A DNA stretch of 64,000 bases. Source: Bacteroidia bacterium. Lineage in GTDB: Bacteria; Bacteroidota; Bacteroidia; UKL13-3. Shown here one piece after another: positions 45,310-52,470 of this stretch; within the stretch, counting starts at the first letter, position 1, and each line of letters opens with the position of its first letter. The translations under genes and the position numbers were made by a program. The notes below the pieces were generated by a model that did not search any database, was not told the origin of the DNA, and saw only the letters and a list, made by a program, of their open reading frames with translations. The stretch covers positions 29,566-93,565 of the forward strand of contig JAIOYZ010000017.1 in the NCBI GenBank assembly GCA_021740845.1, in the 5' to 3' direction.

Positions 45310-46866
45310 CTAATCATTTATTTTCTGGATGATAGAATGCATGCCCCCTTTTGGAGAATCTACGCGCAGAAAATAAATGCCGTTGGGCAAAAAACTAAGG
45401 TCTAACTCAGAAATACCAGAGGCATTCTGTTGCGAAATTTCTTTACCCATTGCGTCTGTTATACTAAGGTTTGAACCAACATACAAAGGCTCTTTAAAAC
45501 TTATTTTTTGGGTAAACGGATTGGGGTATACGTTCCACTTTTCTTGCGTCTGTTCGCTTATGCCTACCCATGCGTGATTACCCACCAACTTAAGAATAAA
45601 TTTATTGCCTTCATCACTACTCACATAAATATCCGACGACCGTAAATGCCTACTTTGAATGGCCAATCCAACCGGCCTTCCCCAATAGGTTCTGCTTACA
45701 CTATCCGTTAAAAAACCCGTCATAAAATCTGCATAAGAAGTGATAGAATCTTGTTGGTGATCATTGCCTGTTTGACGCAAAAAAATCAACTTAAATCCAG
45801 TGGCTGGCGTGCGGTTCCAGCTTCCTCTTAAGGCGGTAATAAAACCACCTTGTGGTTCTCCCAAAACACTTAAACCTAGCCACTCCAATTCCATAGGGGC
45901 AGAATGTGCCTGAATAAGTGCAGCAGGGTGATGCATTTTACTCACCTTTGCACTGTCTGCAGCCGTTATGGGTTTTAAGGCCGTATAATCTGAATGGGCA
46001 TCAAAATTAAACCAGTTCTGATGACCATAAGCAAATGGATAACCATAATAACCGCTATCATGCACCCAATCTATCCATTCGGGCGGTACATCATTTCCTT
46101 GCCTATCGCTGCCATTGTTATTGGCCCATAATTTTCCCGAATAAGGATGAATAGCTAAGCCCACCGAATTTCTTGCTCCAGTGGCTATGATACGCTTGCC
46201 ACTTCCATCTATATTATACTCTTCTATTACCGCTCTATAGTCTTCTCTACACACATTGCATTGCGACCCAATAGAAACATAAATCTTTTGTTTCTTATCG
46301 TCTATTACCATTGTCCTTGTTGTATGTCCACCTGATGGTGCAGGTGTGCCAAGGTTTTCAATGAGCACCTCTTTAGTTTCATAAAACCCATCCTTATCAA
46401 GGTCGCTACACTTTAAAATGCGTGTTTGCTCTGCCACATAAATATGCTCTTTATAAAATTTAAAACAATGGGCATTCACCCCATTTAGAACCACCTTCAT
46501 TTGATCGGCTACATTGTCAAAATTGGTATCTGGCAAGGCATAAATGGCTCCATTACTAGTAAAATCAATTACATGCAAAACCCCATTTTCATCTAGCTCT
46601 AAAACTCTTGGCTTAGTAAGACCACCCATATGAAAAAGATAAGCTTCATATGCATCGGGTAAATTGAGAGTTCTGCTGGTATCAAAAAGGCCATAGAACT
46701 TTGGAGGCACATTCACCTTTTTACTTATTAAACCATTGTTGCCTGAAATACCATGCATGGGCTCCATAGGGGTTAACCTATAAGTGCCAGGCTGGGCTTG
46801 CAGATGGGCCATTTCAATAAATGAAAAAGCCAAAATCAATAAAAGTTTTTTTATAAAAGAATGCAT
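45310..46866 (-). CDS. PQQ-dependent sugar dehydrogenase-like protein with T9SS tail
   Basis: This 518-aa exported protein starts at the ATG at 46866 (MHSFIKKLLLILAFSF) with a signal peptide ending near LQAQ. Residues about 50-430 form a beta-propeller of the sorbosone/glucose dehydrogenase type, with GARNSVGLAIHP and PPEWIDWV segments typical of PQQ-dependent sugar dehydrogenases. The last 80 residues, starting WNVYPNPFTQKISF and ending in IIQKIND, are a type A T9SS sorting domain. It likely oxidises a sugar or alditol outside the cell. Bound PQQ is inferred from family only. Confidence 0.82.
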   Translation of the reverse strand: MHSFIKKLLLILAFSFIEMAHLQAQPGTYRLTPMEPMHGISGNNGLISKKVNVPPKFYGLFDTSRTLNLPDAYEAYLFHMGGLTKPRVLELDENGVLHVIDFTSNGAIYALPDTNFDNVADQMKVVLNGVNAHCFKFYKEHIYVAEQTRILKCSDLDKDGFYETKEVLIENLGTPAPSGGHTTRTMVIDDKKQKIYVSIGSQCNVCREDYRAVIEEYNIDGSGKRIIATGARNSVGLAIHPYSGKLWANNNGSDRQGNDVPPEWIDWVHDSGYYGYPFAYGHQNWFNFDAHSDYTALKPITAADSAKVSKMHHPAALIQAHSAPMELEWLGLSVLGEPQGGFITALRGSWNRTPATGFKLIFLRQTGNDHQQDSITSYADFMTGFLTDSVSRTYWGRPVGLAIQSRHLRSSDIYVSSDEGNKFILKLVGNHAWVGISEQTQEKWNVYPNPFTQKISFKEPLYVGSNLSITDAMGKEISQQNASGISELDLSFLPNGIYFLRVDSPKGGMHSIIQKIND

Positions 46867-47000
46867 ACTTCCTTTTGAATTAAGTTTATACAATTTACCA
46901 ATGCACAATTTAACTAAGTTTCATCACAAAAAATATCATTTCTAATCCTCACTTTTTGCTTTCAAATAATTTCAGATTACCTTTTCAAACTGAAACAATT

Positions 47001-47903
47001 ATGGAATCTCTTAAAAAAGGCGACTTGGTTGCAATTGCTGCAACGGCAAGAAAGGTAAGTAAGGAAGAAATGAAACCCGCAATTGCTTTGCTGGAATCTT
47101 GGGGATTAACTGTATTGGAAAGCGAAGATTTATACCAAGCCGAAAACCAGTTTGCAGGCTCGGATCAGACCAGAACTAAAAGCTTTCAAAAATTATTGGA
47201 TGACCCCAAAGTGAAGGCCATTTTTTGTGCCCGTGGTGGTTACGGAACGGTGCGCATGGTTGATGGGTTAGATTTTGACTCTTTTTTTGAAAACTCTAAA
47301 TGGATAATCGGTTACAGTGATATTACCGTTTTACATTCACACCTTTATAAAAAAATTGGGTACTCCAGTATTCATGGACCAATGCCTATTAACTGGCAAA
47401 AAGATAAATTGAACGAAGAAAGTGTAACCTTTTTGAAAAAAACTTTGTTTGAAGGCACACAAGAAATCTCCTTTCCCAAACATCCCTTAAACCTCAGACC
47501 AGACGATACAGAAGGAATATTAATTGGAGGCAATTTATCCGTTTTGTATTCTATTTTAGGTTCAAACAGCGACTTAAATTACGATGGGAAAATTTTGTTT
47601 TTAGAGGATTTAGACGAATACCTTTACCACATAGATAGAATGCTTGTTGGCTTAAAACGGGCAGGAAAATTAAGCAATTTAGAAGCACTGGTAATTGGCG
47701 ATATGAGCGATATGAAAGACAATACCGTTCCTTTTGGGAAAAGTGCGTATGAAATTATTGCGCATCAAGTAAAGGAATTTACCTATCCAGTGGTTTTTGG
47801 CGCCCCTTGCGGACATGAACCTAGAAATCTTTCCCTTCAATTGGGAGCACGTTACAAACTTAGCTTCGGAAAAGACGTCAAATTAAGTCCTGTTATTAGG
47901 TAG
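47001..47903 (+). CDS. LD-carboxypeptidase (peptidase S66)
   Basis: S66 peptidases remove the terminal D-Ala from peptidoglycan tetrapeptides in cell-wall recycling. The 300-aa protein from the ATG at 47001 (MESLKKGDLVAIAATA) shows CARGGYGTVRM (about residues 74-84), the Ser nucleophile in WIIGYSDITVLHSH (about 100-113), the Glu of FLEDLDEYLYHIDRML (about 199-214) and the His of FGAPCGH (about 272-278). This gives a complete Ser-Glu-His triad. It has no signal peptide, as expected for a cytoplasmic LdcA-type enzyme. The upstream in-frame extension has no protein character. Confidence 0.92.
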   Translation: MESLKKGDLVAIAATARKVSKEEMKPAIALLESWGLTVLESEDLYQAENQFAGSDQTRTKSFQKLLDDPKVKAIFCARGGYGTVRMVDGLDFDSFFENSKWIIGYSDITVLHSHLYKKIGYSSIHGPMPINWQKDKLNEESVTFLKKTLFEGTQEISFPKHPLNLRPDDTEGILIGGNLSVLYSILGSNSDLNYDGKILFLEDLDEYLYHIDRMLVGLKRAGKLSNLEALVIGDMSDMKDNTVPFGKSAYEIIAHQVKEFTYPVVFGAPCGHEPRNLSLQLGARYKLSFGKDVKLSPVIR

Positions 47904-47912
47904 GTTTGAACC
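47903..47912 (-). repeat. Dispersed word, 10-mer core, at a stop codon
   Basis: GGTTTGAACC begins on the last base of the LD-carboxypeptidase stop codon. It continues GAG, so it is not a full 13-mer. Confidence 0.75.
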
Positions 47913-47925
47913 GAGCGATGCCGTT

Positions 47926-48348
47926 GCGGTTACGAGGCTGGCGCGATTTTGTAATAATGCAATGCCGGTGCGGATTTGCAATCCGCACCTAAATACTATT
48001 AGCATTTGCAATGTGAAATTTAATTATTGCCGATTAATTAATGCAGGCCGAGGATTACTTCCTATTCAAATGGCATGGTGAAATTCGGATTGCAAATCCT
48101 CTACGTATTAGATTCGGATTGCAAATCCGAATCAGCGGGGCCGGTGCGGATTTGCAATCCGCACCTAAATACCATGAGCATTTGCAATGCGAAATATTAA
48201 AATGCCATTTCTTTCATTTATTTACAAAGTCCACAAACCATTTTCCAATGAGGCTTTATAGAAGACTTCAAAGAATTTTGTAATTCACTTTTAAAAACTA
48301 CGACCATTTGAAGCAATAAAAAAATATTTCACTCTTTAGTTTTGCTTC
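47926..48348. repeat. REP region with a duplicated RAYT tail
   Basis: There is no intact gene here. A 56-bp direct repeat occurs at 47964-48019 and 48140-48195, each with the palindrome GGTGCGGAT-TTGCA-ATCCGCACC and the tail ATGCGAAAT or ATGTGAAAT. Between them, 48041-48136 is nearly identical to 48849-48950, the end of the RAYT gene plus its REP. It includes the codons for GLLPIQMAW in altered form and the palindrome ATTCGGATT-GCA-AATCCGAAT. It looks like the leftover 3' end of a second element copy. Confidence 0.75.
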
Positions 48349-48894
48349 ATGCCACTAAAAACAATAACCGATACCGAAGGAATCTATTTCTTAACTTCAA
48401 CCGTAGTTGATTGGGTTGATGTATTCACACGCCCAATTTATCGCTATATAATCATTGATTCGTTAAAACATTGCATAAATGAAAAAGGATTAGAACTATA
48501 TGCTTGGGTAATTATGTCCAATCATATTCATTTGGTAGCTGCATCCAAAAAAGGTTTTAATTTATCTAGTACCATTCGCGATTTTAAAAAATACACAAGC
48601 AAACAAATTATCAATTCTATATCAGCAGAAAATGAAAGCAGAAAAGAATGGATGATGAACAGGTTTGAACACGCCGGAAGATATGACAACAAGATTAAAA
48701 ACTATAAATTTTGGCAGGATGGAAATGAAGCAAAATCAATTTATAGTTTTGAGTTCTTAAAACAAAAAATAGACTATATCCATAATAATCCAGTTAAGGC
48801 AGAAATGGTTGAATTTTCTGAACAATATAAATTTAGTTCTGCTATGGATTATGCAGGAGGCCGAGGATTACTTCCAATTCAAATGGCATGGTGA
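48349..48894 (+). mobile_element. REP-associated tyrosine transposase (RAYT, TnpA_REP)
   Basis: This single-domain Y1 HUH transposase has 181 aa. The HUH motif is MSNHIHLV (about residues 60-67), and the catalytic Tyr lies in the helix IDYIHNNPVKAEM (about 141-153). Preceding segments IYFLTSTVVDWVDVFTR and STIRDFKKYTSK are family hallmarks. RAYTs are domesticated or semi-domesticated relatives of IS200/IS605 transposases that move short REP palindromes. Here REPs lie on both sides: 47926-48195, and 48896-48961 directly after the stop. A homologue starts at 63659. Confidence 0.9.
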
Positions 48895-48895
48895 A

Positions 48896-48963
48896 AGTCG
48901 GATTGTAAATCCTCTTCGTATTAGATTCGGATTGCAAATCCGATTCAGCGAGGCTGGTGCGGA
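48896..48963. repeat. REP palindromes directly after RAYT
   Basis: The inverted repeat CGGATTGTAAATC (imperfect) and ATTCGGATT-GCA-AATCCGAT run from just after the RAYT stop to two bases before the stop codon of the SpmA/B-type gene on the other strand. They separate the convergent genes and could also act as a terminator. Confidence 0.7.
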
Positions 48964-48964
48964 A

Positions 48965-50395
48965 TTAAAAATACAATTGGCAAACAAAAATGCCACTGAT
49001 AACGCAAACGAAATCTACCAGTAACATTATTCCTAAGGTATAACGTGCGTCTTTTACATTTACTGATCCAAAGTATAGTGCAACTACATAAAACGTTGTT
49101 TCTGCAGCTCCTTGAAACAAGCAAGAAAGCTGTCCGGTTAAACTATCTGCTCCATAGGTTTTCATGGCATCCAACATAAATCCTCTAGAGCCACCTGCAC
49201 TAAACGGCCGCATAATGGCAACCGGAATCGCATTGATAATTTGCTGGTCAACCCCAAATACATTCATCACAGAGCCTATTCCATTCATTACGATATTCAT
49301 TAAAGTAGAATTTCTAAAAATGCTCAAGGCAACCAACATGGCAATCATATAAGGTAAAACTCTTACACCCGTTGTAAATCCATCCTTCGCTCCCGTTACA
49401 AATGAATCAAAAATATTGGTGCTATTGGCTTTAAATACCTTCTCATTAAAAATAGAATAGGCTACCACCAAGAAAATAATAAACAACAAAACTCCATTGC
49501 TTAAATTGCCTGTAAAATGAAATTTTGCAATGCCATCCAAACGATTGATATAAACCAATAACAAAGCAATTATTGCCGAAACAGCTGTTACCAAACCAAT
49601 CACAACGAGATTCACCAAATTAATTTTCTGCTTGATGCTCACAAAAATTAATGCTGCCAAAGTTCCGATAAATGAAGTGATAATTGTGGGAAGCATAATA
49701 TCAGCGGGGTTGCTAGCGTGTTGTGCTGCGCGGTAACCAATTATAGAAGTAGGTATTAAGGTTAAGCCAGCGGCATGCAAACACAAAAACATTATCTGAC
49801 TATTAGAGGCTTTGTCCTTCTCTATATTCACTTCTTGCATGCTCTCCATGGCCTTTAGTCCAAAAGGAGTTGCAGCATTATCGAGTCCTAAAAAATTAGC
49901 AGCAAAATTCATGGTCATAAACCCATAAGCTGGATGACCTTTAGGCAATTCGGGAAAAATTTTGGTAAAGAAAGGAGCCATCACACCAGCTAATTTTCCT
50001 ATGGCATTGGAATCGTTGAGAAGGTTAAGCAAACCACAGAAAAAAGTTAAGTAACCAATAAGCGGCAACCAAATATCCATAATGGTATTTTTACAAGTAG
50101 GGAAAATTCCATCTGCAGATTGCTTTCCCGTGCTTACTTCCACCACTCCACTTTCTAAAAGTTTATAAATAGAATCATTTTGGCTAAACCCAAGACCTTT
50201 GTTGGCGTTTAGGTTGGCCAGTAAGTTACTGTCTGAACCAAAATAAGCCAAAGGTAATTCTGCAACCAAAACAGGATCATTTTGCTTTCCGTTCACCAAG
50301 CCGTTTAATGAATACATGCGGTCTACCGCCAAAAGGTAAAAAATATAAATTGCACTGATTGCAATCATCCAACTCCAAAATCTGCTTAATGCCAT
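48965..50395 (-). CDS. Nucleoside recognition domain (fused SpmA/SpmB-type) membrane protein
   Basis: This 476-aa polytopic protein has two Gate/nucleoside-recognition halves: residues about 105-260 (IGYLTFFCGLLNLLNDS, with FAANFLGLDNAATPFG) and 310-470 (SFVTGAKDGFTTGVRVLPYMIAML, with IMRPFSAGGSRGFMLDAM). These match SpmA and SpmB, which are separate proteins in sporulating bacteria and often one chain in Bacteroidota. It has about ten membrane helices. An extracytoplasmic segment (about residues 30-100) lies after the first helix. It may be a transporter; the substrate is unknown. Its stop codon abuts the REP of the neighbouring RAYT. Confidence 0.82.
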   Translation of the reverse strand: MALSRFWSWMIAISAIYIFYLLAVDRMYSLNGLVNGKQNDPVLVAELPLAYFGSDSNLLANLNANKGLGFSQNDSIYKLLESGVVEVSTGKQSADGIFPTCKNTIMDIWLPLIGYLTFFCGLLNLLNDSNAIGKLAGVMAPFFTKIFPELPKGHPAYGFMTMNFAANFLGLDNAATPFGLKAMESMQEVNIEKDKASNSQIMFLCLHAAGLTLIPTSIIGYRAAQHASNPADIMLPTIITSFIGTLAALIFVSIKQKINLVNLVVIGLVTAVSAIIALLLVYINRLDGIAKFHFTGNLSNGVLLFIIFLVVAYSIFNEKVFKANSTNIFDSFVTGAKDGFTTGVRVLPYMIAMLVALSIFRNSTLMNIVMNGIGSVMNVFGVDQQIINAIPVAIMRPFSAGGSRGFMLDAMKTYGADSLTGQLSCLFQGAAETTFYVVALYFGSVNVKDARYTLGIMLLVDFVCVISGIFVCQLYF

Positions 50396-50430
50396 GTAGT
50401 TTTCTTTCTTTATTCAATTCTAACATTTTT

Positions 50431-50443
50431 GGTTCAGACCGAA
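50431..50443 (+). repeat. Variant of the dispersed word (GGTTCAGACCGAA)
   Basis: One base differs from the consensus (A to G in the centre). It is preceded by TTTT, as in perfect copies, and lies between the SpmA/B-type gene and the twin operators at 50587-50634. Confidence 0.5.
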
Positions 50444-50586
50444 AAAAATAGTTTTACCCATACACACCATCGAATTTGGATATGAACCATTTCATATAAT
50501 TAGTCATTCATATTTCTCTGAATGAAAAAATTAATAAAATAATAGTATGTCATTCTTCAGATTACAAATATAAAAAGACAAGATTT

Positions 50587-50634
50587 TTCGGTCTGAACCG
50601 AAATTTATTATAAGTTTTTTCGGATTAAACCGAA
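50587..50634. promoter_or_regulatory. Two tandem operator palindromes before the AAA-DUF4143 gene
   Basis: TTTCGG-N6-CCGAAA occurs twice, around 50587-50604 (spacer TCTGAA) and around 50617-50634 (spacer ATTAAA), with about 30 bp between centres, close to three helix turns. The second ends directly before the -7 box at 50642-50649, covering the -33 region. The half-sites equal the ends of the dispersed word. A repressor binding cooperatively is the natural reading. Confidence 0.7.
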
Positions 50635-50641
50635 ATTTCTT

Positions 50642-50649
50642 ATATTTGT
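50642..50649 (+). promoter_or_regulatory. Promoter -7 box (TATATTTG)
   Basis: This is a perfect TAnnTTTG match ending 3 bp before the ATG of the AAA-DUF4143 gene, so the mRNA would be almost leaderless. Confidence 0.6.
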
Positions 50650-50652
50650 TAT

Positions 50653-51768
50653 ATGATTACAAGGATATTAGACAAAATAGTACTAGCAAAAATAAAGGAC
50701 AAGAAAGCTATCATTCTTTATGGTCCAAGGCAAGTAGGAAAAACCACACTTGTGAACGAACTAATGGGAAATGAAGATGCACTTTGGCTAAACGGCGACG
50801 ATGCCGATACCAGGTTATTGTTTCAAGATACAAGCATTTCAAAATTGAAAAATATTATAGGGCAGAAAAAAATTGTGGTGATAGATGAAGCTCAGCGCAT
50901 AGAAAACATAGGCATAAGTATAAAGACAATTACTGACAGAATCAAAGATGTAAAAGTTATTGCCACAGGATCCTCTTCTTTTGATTTAGCAAATAAAATC
51001 AATGAGCCACTTACAGGGAGAAAGTGGGAATACCAATTGTATCCAATTTCTTTTGAGGAAATGACTTTACACCACGGATTATTGGAAGAGTTAAGAAATT
51101 TGGAAACCCGCATGCTATATGGATATTACCCAGAAATTGTAACTAACAATGGAGGCGAAAAAGAAAGATTAAAAACTTTAGCAGATAGCTATTTATATAA
51201 GGATATTTTGGTTTGGGAGAAAATTCAGAAACCAGAAAAACTTGAAAAATTGGTTCAGGCATTGGCTTTTCAAATTGGAAGTGAAGTATCTTACCTTGAA
51301 TTAAGCCAGATTTGTGGAATAGACAAAGAAACCATTGAAAAGTACATTCAAATTTTAGAACGCTCATTCATTGTTTTCAGGCTTAATTCTTTTAGCAGAA
51401 ACATCAGAAATGAGTTGAAAAAATCACGCAAAATCTACTTCTACGATTGTGGTATTAGAAACGCAGTTATCAATCAATTTAGTCCAATTGAATTGCGCAT
51501 GGATAAAGGGGCTTTATGGGAAAACTTTTTAATAGCAGAACGTAGGAAATTCAATCATTACCACCAAAATTACTGCAATACTTATTTTTGGAGAACTTCG
51601 GCTCAACAAGAAATAGATTATATAGAGGAATTTGATGGAAATTTAAATGCGTATGAGTTTAAATGGCAAGAGAAAAAACATCATTTTACCAGTACTTTTG
51701 TTAAGAATTATTCTCCTCAAAGCACCAAGCTTATTCATAAAAACAATTTCGAAGAATTTTTGCAATAA
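50653..51768 (+). CDS. AAA ATPase with C-terminal DUF4143
   Basis: This 371-aa ATP-binding protein has Walker A YGPRQVGKTTL (about residues 23-33), Walker B IVVIDEAQRI (about 76-85) and sensor ATGSSSFDL (about 102-110). A winged-helix part (about 200-240, SYLELSQICGIDKETIEKYI) and DUF4143 nuclease-like end (IYFYDCGIRNAVI, then QQEIDYIEEF and YEFKW) follow. The final D/E and E-x-K-like residues (EID, EFKW) fit a degenerate restriction-endonuclease fold. Such proteins are very common in Bacteroidota, often in multiple copies, with unknown function. Expression is probably controlled through the twin palindromes upstream. Confidence 0.87.
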   Translation: MITRILDKIVLAKIKDKKAIILYGPRQVGKTTLVNELMGNEDALWLNGDDADTRLLFQDTSISKLKNIIGQKKIVVIDEAQRIENIGISIKTITDRIKDVKVIATGSSSFDLANKINEPLTGRKWEYQLYPISFEEMTLHHGLLEELRNLETRMLYGYYPEIVTNNGGEKERLKTLADSYLYKDILVWEKIQKPEKLEKLVQALAFQIGSEVSYLELSQICGIDKETIEKYIQILERSFIVFRLNSFSRNIRNELKKSRKIYFYDCGIRNAVINQFSPIELRMDKGALWENFLIAERRKFNHYHQNYCNTYFWRTSAQQEIDYIEEFDGNLNAYEFKWQEKKHHFTSTFVKNYSPQSTKLIHKNNFEEFLQ

Positions 51769-51819
51769 CTTCAGAAGAGAATGTCCTCCTATTTTAAAAA
51801 AATGCAAAAAAGAAATTCC

Positions 51820-51827
51820 TATATTTG
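51820..51827 (+). promoter_or_regulatory. Promoter -7 box (TATATTTG)
   Basis: This is a perfect TAnnTTTG match 8 bp before the ATG of the 48-aa gene. It lies just after the AAA-DUF4143 stop and suggests an independent transcript. Confidence 0.55.
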
Positions 51828-51835
51828 ACTTAATT

Positions 51836-51982
51836 ATGGAATCCAAATTAAATCTTTCACCAGAGGAAAAACTCAAAAAACGGCTAGCCATGAGCCACGA
51901 AGAAAGATATAAAGCTGCACTTAGAATGATTCGTTTGGTTCAGAAACTTAAAACCGAAACCACAATCAAACACAAACCATAA
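51836..51982 (+). CDS. 48-aa protein paired with a nucleotidyltransferase
   Basis: This short, highly charged, helical protein begins MESKLNLSPEEKLKKRLAMS and contains HEERYKAALRMIRLVQKL. It has Lys, Arg and Glu throughout, no Cys and no membrane segment. The chosen ATG lies 8 bp after a perfect promoter box. A longer in-frame extension reads through the AAA-DUF4143 gene and is a shadow. Its stop is 2 bp before the nucleotidyltransferase start, so the two are surely coexpressed and may bind each other, as in toxin-antitoxin modules. No family is recognised. Confidence 0.55.
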   Translation: MESKLNLSPEEKLKKRLAMSHEERYKAALRMIRLVQKLKTETTIKHKP

Positions 51983-51984
51983 GG

Positions 51985-52470
51985 ATGGATGTATTAGACG
52001 AGGATCTTATTAATTTTTGGAAAGAACTACATGCCAAGCAAGTTGAATATATTATGGTTGGCGGTTTTGCTGCAATCTTGCATGGCGCATCAAGAATTAC
52101 CCAAGATGTAGATATTTGGATTAAAGACACAAAAGAAAATAGGTCGAAATTTAGACAAGCAATTTGCAACTTAGGATTAGGCGATTTTAAAGAATTAGAA
52201 AGCATGGAATTCATTCCTGGCTGGACAAGCATTTATTTATTTCAAGGTTTAGAATTGGATATAATGACATACCTAAAAGCCTTTCCACAAACTAGTTTTG
52301 AATCAAGTTTCTCTAAAGCGAGTATTGCAACTATTGAAGGGATTCCAATTTATTTTTTACATATCAACCAACTTTTAGAAGAAAAGAAAGCAAACGCTCG
52401 TCCAAAAGATTTGGTAGATATTGAAGAGTTGGAAAAAATTATAGCCCTAAAAACTAATACTGATACTTAA
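51985..52470 (+). CDS. Nucleotidyltransferase-fold protein (DUF6036-like)
   Basis: This 161-aa protein has the minimal nucleotidyltransferase pattern: the turn VGGFAAILHGASRITQDVDIWI (from about residue 23), with the GG loop and the first acidic pair D-V-D (about 41-43). A further acidic residue lies in LELDIMTY (about 89-96). The C-terminus has a KDLVDIEEL helix. Such proteins act as RNA- or protein-modifying toxins or as antitoxins in two-gene modules. Which role applies is open. The last 17 bases overlap, tail to tail, the end of the gene on the other strand. Confidence 0.65.
   Translation: MDVLDEDLINFWKELHAKQVEYIMVGGFAAILHGASRITQDVDIWIKDTKENRSKFRQAICNLGLGDFKELESMEFIPGWTSIYLFQGLELDIMTYLKAFPQTSFESSFSKASIATIEGIPIYFLHINQLLEEKKANARPKDLVDIEELEKIIALKTNTDT

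Noticed and set aside
48041..48283. 80-codon frame upstream of the RAYT gene
   Set aside because: It begins in a duplicated RAYT tail and reads through REP palindromes, so it is a remnant rather than a gene.
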